This document shows positions 43,116-51,179 of a stretch of 64,000 nucleotides of DNA, piece after piece. The notes beneath the pieces were generated by a model, which ran no database searches, was not told the origin of the DNA, and saw only the letters and a program-made list of their open reading frames with translations. Positions within the stretch are counted from its first letter, which is position 1, and every line of letters starts with the position of its first letter. The translations under genes and the position numbers were made by a program. Origin of the DNA: Alistipes dispar. Lineage in GTDB: Bacteria > Bacteroidota > Bacteroidia > Bacteroidales > Rikenellaceae. The stretch lies in NCBI RefSeq assembly GCF_006542685.1, contig NZ_AP019736.1, positions 1,026,001 through 1,090,000 on the forward strand. Direction: 5' to 3'.

Positions 43116-44597
43116 ATGAACCGCAAACTGTTACTTCTGGCCGGCGCTCTGTCGGGCATGGCCGTCACGGCATCCGCACAGACCGTCCGTTCCTACATTA
43201 CGCTTCCCGACCGCTCCGCGCTTTACTCCGAATCCGAAGAGTACGAGTTTTCCGACGTGCGCGACGACCGCGGCGGTCGCAGTTCCTATATCGTCATCGA
43301 CCCGCGGCAAAGTTTCCAGCCGGTCGATGGTTTCGGCTTCGCCCTGACGGGCGGCAGCGCCGAGATGCTCATGCGAATGTCGCCCGAAGCCCGTGCAGCG
43401 ACTCTCCGCGACGTATTCGATCCAGCGAAAGGCGCCGGCGTGAGCTGCGTGCGTCTGACGGTCGGGGCCTCCGATCTGAACCGTTTCGTTTTCTTCTACG
43501 ACGACATGCCCGAAGGCCAGGAGGATTTCAGGCTGGAACACTTCTCGCTCTCACAGGATCTCCGGGACGTAATTCCGGTCATGAACGAGATTCTGGAGAT
43601 CAATCCCGACATCTGCGTGCTGGCATCTCCCTGGTCGGCTCCGTCGTGGATGAAGACCGTCTATGACGTGCGCGGCGGACAACTGCGCAAAGAGTGTTAT
43701 GGAGTCTATGCCGACTACCTGGTGCGCTATGTGCAGGAGATGGAGGTCCACGGCATCACGGTCAATGCCCTGACAGTCCAGAACGAGCCGCTGCGTTCGA
43801 CCAATACACCCAGCATGTTCTGGTTCGCCTGGGAGCAGGCCGACTTCGTCAAAAACCACCTCGGACCGAAATTCCGCAAGGCGGGGCTCGATACGGAAAT
43901 CATCGTTTTCGACCACAACTGCGACCGCCCCGACTACGCCTTGGCCATCTACGACGACCCCGAAGCGGCACAATACGTGTCCGGAGCGGCGTTCCATCAC
44001 TATGCCGGCGACATGAGCGCCATGACCTACGTGCACGAAGCCCGCCCCGACAAGGACATTCTCTTCACCGAGCAGATGACCACCGAACGCCCCGGGACCT
44101 CCCGCATCGACATCGCCGCATCGACCAAACGACTCATTGTCGGCCCCATGCGCAACTGGAGCCGCACCGTCGTGCTGTGGAACCTGGCGGCCGATCCCCT
44201 GAACGATCCCCACACCGACAACGGCGGATGTCCTTCCTGCCAGGGAGCGCTGACCATCGACGGCGATTCGGCGACCCGCAACCTGGCCTATTATGTCATT
44301 GCGCACGCCTCGCAGTTCGTTCGTCCCGGTTCGGTACGCATCGCCTCGACAGCGCCGGGCGACCGGACGGTAACGCTCGGCGAGGACGAACAACGTCCGA
44401 AGGTCTATCGGGCACAGATCACCGAACACGCCGACGTGGCGCCCAATGCGGCCTTCCGCACGCCCGACGGAAAGATCGTGTTGATCGTGGCCAATGACTC
44501 GTGGTCGCGCCGCTCCATATCCGTACAGTACAACGGCCGGTATGCAGAGTTGAACCTCGCTCCCGGCGCCACGGGGACCTTCGTATGGGACGAATAG
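43116..44597 (+). CDS. GH30-family glycoside hydrolase
   Basis: A 493-residue secreted enzyme (signal peptide to about residue 21, ASAQ). The pattern is that of GH30: DGFGFALTGGSAEML near residue 71, SPWSAPSWMKT, acid/base E224 in TVQNEPL and nucleophile E319 in LFTEQM, followed by a C-terminal beta-sandwich. It is close to the glucosylceramidase/beta-glucosidase branch (subfamilies 1-3) acting on beta-linked glucose. In a mannan locus it could cut glucosyl units of glucomannan; beta-1,6-glucan is an alternative. The next gene overlaps its end by 13 bases. Confidence 0.9.
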   Translation: MNRKLLLLAGALSGMAVTASAQTVRSYITLPDRSALYSESEEYEFSDVRDDRGGRSSYIVIDPRQSFQPVDGFGFALTGGSAEMLMRMSPEARAATLRDVFDPAKGAGVSCVRLTVGASDLNRFVFFYDDMPEGQEDFRLEHFSLSQDLRDVIPVMNEILEINPDICVLASPWSAPSWMKTVYDVRGGQLRKECYGVYADYLVRYVQEMEVHGITVNALTVQNEPLRSTNTPSMFWFAWEQADFVKNHLGPKFRKAGLDTEIIVFDHNCDRPDYALAIYDDPEAAQYVSGAAFHHYAGDMSAMTYVHEARPDKDILFTEQMTTERPGTSRIDIAASTKRLIVGPMRNWSRTVVLWNLAADPLNDPHTDNGGCPSCQGALTIDGDSATRNLAYYVIAHASQFVRPGSVRIASTAPGDRTVTLGEDEQRPKVYRAQITEHADVAPNAAFRTPDGKIVLIVANDSWSRRSISVQYNGRYAELNLAPGATGTFVWDE

Positions 44598-45775
44598 CGA
44601 GCATCGTCTGCTGTCTGTCGCTGGCGGCGGGCAGCGTCCGGACACAGGCCCAGGATACCGTGCGGCATGCGGAGCGGACACGGAATACCTTTTCGACCGA
44701 AGGATGGTGGAAACCCGCCGGGCCGAAATTCTCCCCGGAGGTGCACGACGACCGGACGATTACGTTCCGCCTCCGGGCCCCGCAGGCGGAACGAGTCGAG
44801 CTGCTTTTCGACGAATGGGATGTCGTTCCGCAGACGATGCAGCGCGATACGGGTGGAATATGGAGCCTGACGATCGGCCCGGTCGAGCCGCGAATCTATC
44901 AGTACAAATTCCGGATCGACGGACTCGAGACCGTCGATCCGGTCAATCCCGACGTAAAGGCCGGGACCACGATCTACGGCAGCGTCGTCGAGGTTCGCGG
45001 CGGCGAGGAGCCCCGCTTCGACGAACGTCGCCGTGTCGGCGGCGAGGTGCACCTGCTCCCCTACCGCTCTTCATCGCTCGGGCAGTTGCGTACGGCGTGG
45101 ATCTATGTTCCGCGTGAGGCTGTCGAGCACCCCGCACGCCGTCTTCCGGTTCTCTATCTGCGCCACGGTGGCGGCGACTTCGAAGGCAGTTGGGTGCGCG
45201 AAGGCCGCGTGGCCGCAATCATGGACAATCTGATCGCCGAGAAGGCCGCCGTGCCGATGTACGTCGTCATGACGAACGGTCTTACGGACGGTTCATGGGC
45301 CGGAGGCAGCACCCCCGAGGGCATACGACTGCTCGAAAGGGAGCTGATCGGGGATGTCATCCCGCTTGTCGAAAACCGTTATCCGGTGCGTAGAGACAAG
45401 CGCTGCCGGGCGATCGCCGGGCTTTCGATGGGAGGCGGTCAGGCTTTCGTCATCGGTTTGCGCAATCTGGATCTGTTCTCGGCGATCGGCCAGTTCAGCG
45501 CAGGGATCCTGAGCGACGGGACTTTCGACTACGAACGCTATATCCCGGGGGTAATGGAGGATCCGGAACGAATCAACCGCGAACTGGCCCTGCTGTGGAT
45601 CGCCTGCGGAACGAAAGATCCGCGTCATGCCGGCCACCTCGATACGGTAGAAGAGCTGCACCGGCGGGGTGTGCGGTGCGAGTTCCACGATGCCCCGTGG
45701 GGACACGAGTGGCAATTCTGGCGCCTCCAGCTCCACGATTTCGCACAACGGCTGTTCCGAAACAACCATCAATAA
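44585..45775 (+). CDS. CE1-like esterase with N-terminal E-set domain
   Basis: A 396-residue secreted protein (signal peptide to about residue 23, TQAQ). Residues about 50-140 form an E-set/CBM48-like domain (TFRLRAPQAERVELLF, IYQYKFRIDG). The C-terminal alpha/beta-hydrolase has the nucleophile S281 in GLSMGGGQA and the catalytic His in WGHEWQFW, the layout of esterase-D/CE1 acetyl- or feruloyl-esterases. It starts 13 bases inside the end of the GH30 gene, so translation is coupled. Removal of acetyl groups from mannan is a reasonable but unproven role. Confidence 0.88.
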   Translation: MGRIASIVCCLSLAAGSVRTQAQDTVRHAERTRNTFSTEGWWKPAGPKFSPEVHDDRTITFRLRAPQAERVELLFDEWDVVPQTMQRDTGGIWSLTIGPVEPRIYQYKFRIDGLETVDPVNPDVKAGTTIYGSVVEVRGGEEPRFDERRRVGGEVHLLPYRSSSLGQLRTAWIYVPREAVEHPARRLPVLYLRHGGGDFEGSWVREGRVAAIMDNLIAEKAAVPMYVVMTNGLTDGSWAGGSTPEGIRLLERELIGDVIPLVENRYPVRRDKRCRAIAGLSMGGGQAFVIGLRNLDLFSAIGQFSAGILSDGTFDYERYIPGVMEDPERINRELALLWIACGTKDPRHAGHLDTVEELHRRGVRCEFHDAPWGHEWQFWRLQLHDFAQRLFRNNHQ

Positions 45776-45787
45776 AACTACTTGCTT

Positions 45788-46927
45788 ATGAAAAGACTTC
45801 TGCTGTTGGGGCTTTGCCTCCTGCTCTGTCCGACCGGATACGCTTCCGGCAAAGGGAAACGCCTCAAAGCTCCCGAAAAGACAATTCTGAAGATGGTCGA
45901 TCCCGATGCGACCCCCGAAACCAAAGCGCTCTACGCCAATCTGTGGTGTATCGGACTGGACGGCGTCATGTTCGGCCACCACGACTACCCGTCGTACGGT
46001 ATCGGCTGGAAGGGCGACAAGGACCGCTCCGATGTCAAGGATATCGTCGGATCGCATCCGGCCGTTTACAGCCTGGACATGGCCGGAATCGACGACACCA
46101 AGATCCGCCATATCCAGGAGGCCTACAAGCGGGGCGGCGTCTGCATGCTCGTCTGGCACCAAAGCAATCCGCTGACGGAAGGTCCGGGAAAGAAATATCC
46201 CGTCGGTACGGCCTGGGACAACACCAAAGTCGTCGATCGGATTCTCCAAGAGGGTTCGCCCATGAACCTCAAATACAAGGCCCGGCTGGACGATGTAGCC
46301 GAAGCGTTCCGCAAGATGGTCGATGAAAAGGGCCGCCCCATTCCCGTCATCTTCCGCCCGCTGCACGAACATACCCAGACCTGGAACTGGTGGGGACGTT
46401 CCGCTACGACGGACAGGGAGTTCATCGCCTTCTGGCGCTTCATCGTCAGCTACCTGCGAGATACGAAGGACGTGCATAACGTCATCTACGCCATCTCGCC
46501 GCAGATGGATGCCGTCTATGACGATCCCGTCGGACGCATCCTGTTCCGCTGGCCGGGCGACCAATGGGTCGATTTCATCGGCATGGATTGCTATCACGGC
46601 CGCAACACCGCGGCCTTCGAGTCGAACGTGCAGGCAATGGTCGAAGTGCGCGGACTCAGGCACAAACCCGTCGGCATCACCGAAACGGGGCTCGAAAACG
46701 ACCACAAAGCCGACTATTGGACACAGGATGTGCTGCGCGTGCTGCGCGGCGAACCATGCGCGATGGTCGTGGCATGGCGCAACGACAATCCCCGGCACGC
46801 CTACGGCCCCTATCCGTCGGATGCGTCGGCCGAAGACTTCAAACTGTTCGATGCCGACGAGTGGACCCTTTTGGAGCGCGATCTGCCCGACATGTATTCC
46901 ATGCCCAAGAACGTCACCGTAAAATAA
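45788..46927 (+). CDS. GH26 beta-mannanase
   Basis: A 379-residue protein with a signal peptide (about residues 1-20, no convincing lipobox), so probably periplasmic or secreted. The GH26 barrel shows MFGHHDYPSYG, acid/base E194 in RPLHEHTQTWNWWG, ISPQMDAVY and nucleophile E299 in GITETGLEN. It is similar in layout to the GH26 lipoprotein at 37.6-38.9 kb but has no Asp-Pro linker. It lies 12 bases after the esterase gene and 6 bases before another GH26. Confidence 0.93.
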   Translation: MKRLLLLGLCLLLCPTGYASGKGKRLKAPEKTILKMVDPDATPETKALYANLWCIGLDGVMFGHHDYPSYGIGWKGDKDRSDVKDIVGSHPAVYSLDMAGIDDTKIRHIQEAYKRGGVCMLVWHQSNPLTEGPGKKYPVGTAWDNTKVVDRILQEGSPMNLKYKARLDDVAEAFRKMVDEKGRPIPVIFRPLHEHTQTWNWWGRSATTDREFIAFWRFIVSYLRDTKDVHNVIYAISPQMDAVYDDPVGRILFRWPGDQWVDFIGMDCYHGRNTAAFESNVQAMVEVRGLRHKPVGITETGLENDHKADYWTQDVLRVLRGEPCAMVVAWRNDNPRHAYGPYPSDASAEDFKLFDADEWTLLERDLPDMYSMPKNVTVK

Positions 46928-46933
46928 CCGGCC

Positions 46934-48067
46934 ATGAAACGTCTGATAACCGCCCTGATGACGGCCGCCCTGCTGTACGGCTGCACATCGGGACGCCGAA
47001 CCGTCGCTCCGGTCAATCCGGAAGCCTCGCCCGAAGCGCGCCAGCTTCTCGAATTCCTCTACTCGATCCGCGGCAAATACACGCTCGCCGGACAGCACAA
47101 TTTCATCAGCGATCCCCGCCGCTACGATTCCGTGGTCTATTCCGTCACGGGCAAACGTCCCGTTGTCTGGGGCAGCGATTTCAGCTTCAACGCGCTCGGC
47201 GGGAACATCGCGGATTATCACCACTGCGGACCGATGAACCTGACCTCGCCCTGGGGCGAGTGCCGGATCAACAGCCTCTCGACCGAAACTTTGCGACAGA
47301 ACCTGGTCGATGAAATCAAGCAACGCCATGCCGAAGGGCGCATCATCACGCTGATGTGGCACTGCTGCTTCCCGTCAGAATGCAACGACTGCGACGGGGC
47401 TTCGATCTGGACTTGGCAGAACCGCCCGTCGAACGAGGTTTGGAAAGAACTCACGACCGAAGGGACACGACTCAATACGCAGTGGAAAAAACAGATGGAC
47501 ACCGTTATACCCTATCTCGAACAACTGCGTGATGCAGGCATCCCGATCCTTTGGCGCCCGTATCACGAAATGAACGGCGTCTGGTTCTGGTGGTGCAACA
47601 AGCCGGGCGAGAACGGCTTCAAGAAATTGTGGATCATGACCTACAATTATTTCACCAAAGTTCACAAGCTCAACAACCTGCTGTGGGTTTGGAACACCAA
47701 CGCCCCGCGCGACAAGAAAGGGGACGAAGCCGGGCCCTATGCCGACTTCTATCCCGGTCCGGAGTATGTCGATGTGCTGGCCGCCGATGTCTATCACCGC
47801 GATTACAAACAGTCGCATCATGACGATCTGCAAGCCCTGGCGGGCGATAAGCTGCTTGCGCTGGGCGAAGTCGGGCAGTTGCCGGATCCGGACTCCTACC
47901 ACAGTCAGCCCAACTGGTCCTGGTTTATGGTATGGGGCTATTTCATCAACAGCCAGAAAACCGACAGCCTCCCGTCCGAGACGGCCGTCCGGCGGATCTA
48001 CGACGATCCCCGGACACTGACGCTCGACGAAATCGACTTCTCGGACGGAAAATACCGTCTCAAATAA
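46934..48067 (+). CDS. GH26 beta-mannanase lipoprotein, divergent branch
   Basis: A 377-residue lipoprotein (lipobox LLYGC, Cys17). The GH26 core differs clearly from its neighbour: YTLAGQHNFI instead of FGHHDY, acid/base E212 in RPYHEMNGVWFWW and nucleophile E312 in LALGEVGQLP. The HEMNG form is seen in exo-acting, mannobiose-releasing GH26 enzymes as well as endo-mannanases, so the mode of action is open. It is the last gene of the plus-strand operon; a palindrome follows 13 bases later. Confidence 0.92.
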   Translation: MKRLITALMTAALLYGCTSGRRTVAPVNPEASPEARQLLEFLYSIRGKYTLAGQHNFISDPRRYDSVVYSVTGKRPVVWGSDFSFNALGGNIADYHHCGPMNLTSPWGECRINSLSTETLRQNLVDEIKQRHAEGRIITLMWHCCFPSECNDCDGASIWTWQNRPSNEVWKELTTEGTRLNTQWKKQMDTVIPYLEQLRDAGIPILWRPYHEMNGVWFWWCNKPGENGFKKLWIMTYNYFTKVHKLNNLLWVWNTNAPRDKKGDEAGPYADFYPGPEYVDVLAADVYHRDYKQSHHDDLQALAGDKLLALGEVGQLPDPDSYHSQPNWSWFMVWGYFINSQKTDSLPSETAVRRIYDDPRTLTLDEIDFSDGKYRLK

Positions 48068-48080
48068 AACAGCCGCGAAA

Positions 48081-48108
48081 AAGAGTGCCGGATCGATCCG
48101 GCACTCTT
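48081..48108. terminator. 28-base perfect palindrome after the GH26 operon
   Basis: Bases 48081-48094 and 48095-48108 are exact complements (AAGAGTGCCGGATC arm). It can fold as a hairpin, but no T-run follows, so it may instead act as a weak terminator or an mRNA 3' stabiliser. Bases 48109-48295 hold no gene that I can support. Confidence 0.55.
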
Positions 48109-48295
48109 CCGGCAACGCCTCGCGCGAAGCCGTCCGGAGGACAGCCTGTCGCCGGCTCCTCCGGCAGCCATTCGCGGACCGCCCGGCCGCAGCGTTTCGG
48201 CGGGCATGCGGCGGAGCCGCCTTCCGAAAAAGAATCCTGCCTCCCAGGGCGGTGCGGGGAACGACATCGGCAATCCGGAGATCATAGCCTCACTC

Positions 48296-48335
48296 AAAAA
48301 AAAACGGCGCTGTACCCTTTTCGGGTACAGCGCCG
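48296..48335 (-). terminator. clpB terminator
   Basis: A 13-base stem (48305-48317 with 48323-48335), five-base loop, and on the minus strand nine T (48304-48296) directly after it. It lies 53 bases downstream of the clpB stop. Confidence 0.9.
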
Positions 48336-48387
48336 TCCGAGAAAGGCGGACACCGGACACGGCACTCCGCTCCCCAACGGGTCCGCG

Positions 48388-50985
48388 TCAGTTGGCGAAA
48401 GTCAGTCCCTCGTCCGTGGCGTCGATCGCGATCGGTTTCGACCGGTCCACGTCGCCCGCCAGAATCCGCTTCGACAGGTCGTTCACCACGTAACGCTGGA
48501 TCGTCCGCTTCACGGGACGTGCGCCGTAGAGCGGATCGTAACCCGCCGAGGCGATCCACTCGCGCGCCTTGTCGCTGTACTCCAGCCGGATGCCGTTCTC
48601 GGCGAGCATCCGTCGCACGATTCCCAACTGGATGTCCACGATGCGTTCGATCTCCCTGCGGGTCAGCGGCTCGAACATCACGATCTCGTCGATACGGTTC
48701 AGGAACTCGGGTTTCAGTTGCTGTTTCAGCAGGTCGATCACCTCGCGGCGCGTCCGCTCCACCACCTCCGACGGCAGCTTTTTGCCGTCGAACGCCTCGG
48801 CGAAGTTCTCCTGAATCACCTGCGACCCCATGTTCGAGGTCATGATGATGATCGTATTGCGGAAATCCACCGTGCGGCCCTTGTTGTCCGTCAGACGCCC
48901 GTCGTCGAGCACCTGCAACAGGATGTTGAACACGTCGGGATGCGCCTTCTCGATCTCGTCGAGCAGCACGACCGAGTAGGGCTTGCGGCGCACGGCCTCG
49001 GTGAGCTGGCCGCCCTCGTCGTATCCGACGTATCCCGGAGGCGCGCCGACCAGCCGCGAGACGCTGTGCCGCTCCTGATACTCGCTCATGTCGATACGCG
49101 TCATCATCTGGTCGTCGTTGAAGAGGAATTCCGCGAGCGCCTTCGCCAGTTCGGTCTTGCCCACGCCCGTCGTACCGAGGAAGATGAACGATCCGATCGG
49201 CTTGCGGGGATCGTTCAGCCCGGCGCGCGAACGGCGCACGGCATCCGAAATGGCCGCTATGGCCTGTTCCTGCCCGACGACGCGCTTGTGCAGCTCCTCC
49301 TCCATGTGCAGGAGCTTCTCGCGCTCCGAGGCGAGCATCCGCTGCACGGGAATCCCCGTCCAGCGCGATACGACCTCGGCCACGTCCTGCGCATCGACCT
49401 CCTCCTTGATCATCGACCCGCCGGCCGATGCGAGGCGGTACTCCTCCTGAAAGGCGGCGATCTCCTTCTCGGCCTCCTGAATCTTGCCGTAGCGGATTTC
49501 GGCCACCCTGCCGTAGTCGCCCTGCCGCTCGGCCTGCTGCGCCTCGACCTTCAGCCGTTCGATCCGGTCCTTGTTGGTCTGTATCTTCTTCAGCAGATCG
49601 CGCTGCCCCTGCCATTTGGCGCGCATTTCGGCGTCCCTGGCCTTCAGCTCCTCGATCTCCCTGGTCAGTTGTCCGATGCGCTCCTCGTCCTTCTCGCGGC
49701 GGATCGCCTCGCGCTCGATCTCGAGCTGCCGCACGCGGCGGTCCAGCGTGTCGATCTCCTCGGGCACGGAGTTCATCTCCAAACGCAGCCGCGAAGCGGC
49801 CTCGTCCACCAGGTCGATGGCCTTGTCGGGCAGGAAACGCGAGGTGATGTAGCGCGTCGAAAGCTCCACGGCGGCCACGATCGCCTCGTCCTTGATCCGC
49901 ACCTGGTGGTGGTTCTCGTAGCGCTCCTTCAGGCCGCGGAGGATCGATATGGCGTCCTCCTGCGTCGGCTCATCGACCATCACCTTCTGGAAACGGCGTT
50001 CGAGGGCCTTGTCCTGCTCGAAGTACTTCTGGAACTCGTCGAGCGTCGTGGCGCCGATGGTCCGCAGCTCGCCGCGCGCGAGAGCCGGCTTGAGGATGTT
50101 CGCGGCATCCATCGCCCCCGACGACTTGCCGGCGCCGACCAGCGTATGTATCTCGTCGATGAAGAGCAGGATCTCGCCGTCGCTGGCCGTAACCTCCTGC
50201 ACCACGGCCTTCAGCCGCTCCTCGAACTCGCCCTGATACTTGGCGCCTGCGATCAGCGCGCCCATGTCGAGCGAGTAGATGACCTTCGATTTCAGGTTCT
50301 CGGGCACGTCGCCGTCGATGATCCGCCGGGCGATGCCTTCGGCGATGGCCGTCTTGCCGACGCCCGCCTCGCCCACGAGGATCGGATTGTTCTTCGTGCG
50401 CCGCGAAAGGATTTGCAGCACGCGGCGGATCTCCTCGTCGCGCCCGATGACCGGGTCGAGTTTTCCCGAGCGCGCCTGCTCGTTCAGGTTGATGGCATAC
50501 TTGCCCAGCGCGTCGAACTCCTGCGACGAGGTCTGCGAATCGACCGTGGCCCCCTTGCGGAAGGTGCGGATCGCCTCGACGAGCTCCTTCTCCGTCGCTC
50601 CGGCCCGCTTGAGCAGGTCGGCGGCCGCACCGCGCTCGGCCACCAGGCCCAGCAACAGGTGCTCGACCGAGGCATACTTGTCGCCGAAGGTCTTCGTGAA
50701 ATCCACGGCGCGCTGCACGACGCGCGAAGCGTCCTGCGAGAAGAACTGCTCGCCGCCCCCTTCGACCCGCGGCAGCGACGCCACGGCACGGGCGGCCTCC
50801 TCGCGCAGGCCGCGCACGTTCACGCCGACGCGTCCCAGAAGGAACGCCCCGAGCGAATCGTCCTCGCGGACGAGGACGCTCAGCAGATGGAGCGGCTCGA
50901 CAGCCTGCTGTCCGCGCTCCCGGGCCAGGGCAAGCGCCGCTTGCAGCGCCTCCTGCGCCTTGATGGTTAATGTGTTAATGTTCAT
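48388..50985 (-). CDS. clpB: ATP-dependent disaggregase ClpB
   Basis: An 865-residue Hsp100 protein that, with DnaK, resolves protein aggregates. The order is an N-terminal Clp domain (1-145), the first AAA+ module with Walker A GEAGVGKT at 205-212 and FIDEIHTLVGAG, the long middle coiled coil (about 410-525) that marks ClpB rather than ClpA/C, and the second AAA+ module with GTTGVGKT and a C-terminal domain. Length matches the family. It is divergent from dnaX; the gap 50986-51179 holds both promoters. No sigma-32 or HrcA (CIRCE) site was recognised. Confidence 0.97.
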   Translation of the reverse strand: MNINTLTIKAQEALQAALALARERGQQAVEPLHLLSVLVREDDSLGAFLLGRVGVNVRGLREEAARAVASLPRVEGGGEQFFSQDASRVVQRAVDFTKTFGDKYASVEHLLLGLVAERGAAADLLKRAGATEKELVEAIRTFRKGATVDSQTSSQEFDALGKYAINLNEQARSGKLDPVIGRDEEIRRVLQILSRRTKNNPILVGEAGVGKTAIAEGIARRIIDGDVPENLKSKVIYSLDMGALIAGAKYQGEFEERLKAVVQEVTASDGEILLFIDEIHTLVGAGKSSGAMDAANILKPALARGELRTIGATTLDEFQKYFEQDKALERRFQKVMVDEPTQEDAISILRGLKERYENHHQVRIKDEAIVAAVELSTRYITSRFLPDKAIDLVDEAASRLRLEMNSVPEEIDTLDRRVRQLEIEREAIRREKDEERIGQLTREIEELKARDAEMRAKWQGQRDLLKKIQTNKDRIERLKVEAQQAERQGDYGRVAEIRYGKIQEAEKEIAAFQEEYRLASAGGSMIKEEVDAQDVAEVVSRWTGIPVQRMLASEREKLLHMEEELHKRVVGQEQAIAAISDAVRRSRAGLNDPRKPIGSFIFLGTTGVGKTELAKALAEFLFNDDQMMTRIDMSEYQERHSVSRLVGAPPGYVGYDEGGQLTEAVRRKPYSVVLLDEIEKAHPDVFNILLQVLDDGRLTDNKGRTVDFRNTIIIMTSNMGSQVIQENFAEAFDGKKLPSEVVERTRREVIDLLKQQLKPEFLNRIDEIVMFEPLTRREIERIVDIQLGIVRRMLAENGIRLEYSDKAREWIASAGYDPLYGARPVKRTIQRYVVNDLSKRILAGDVDRSKPIAIDATDEGLTFAN

Positions 50986-51164
50986 ATCCGTTTGTGTTTA
51001 TTCGTTTCGTGTTTCATTCCTTCGTTCAGCAAAACGCCTGCCAACCTCCGCCGTCGGCCATCGTGTCATGTTTTGTCACCCAATGGCACGGCCGTCTGAC
51101 ACGGAACCGCCAAATTGGCGAAAAAAGGAGTCCTCCTCCGCTCCGGAATATTATAATTATTTCC

Positions 51165-51172
51165 TACCTTTG
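51165..51172 (+). promoter_or_regulatory. -7 box of dnaX (predicts leaderless mRNA)
   Basis: TACCTTTG at 51165-51172 in an AT-rich patch, ending seven bases before the dnaX ATG at 51180. No clear -33 element. Confidence 0.6.
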
Positions 51173-51179
51173 CAAAATC

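Noticed and set aside
47932..50970. A roughly 1,012-codon plus-strand open frame antisense to clpB
   Set aside because: Shadow of clpB; composition is dominated by Arg, Leu, Asp and His with no motif.
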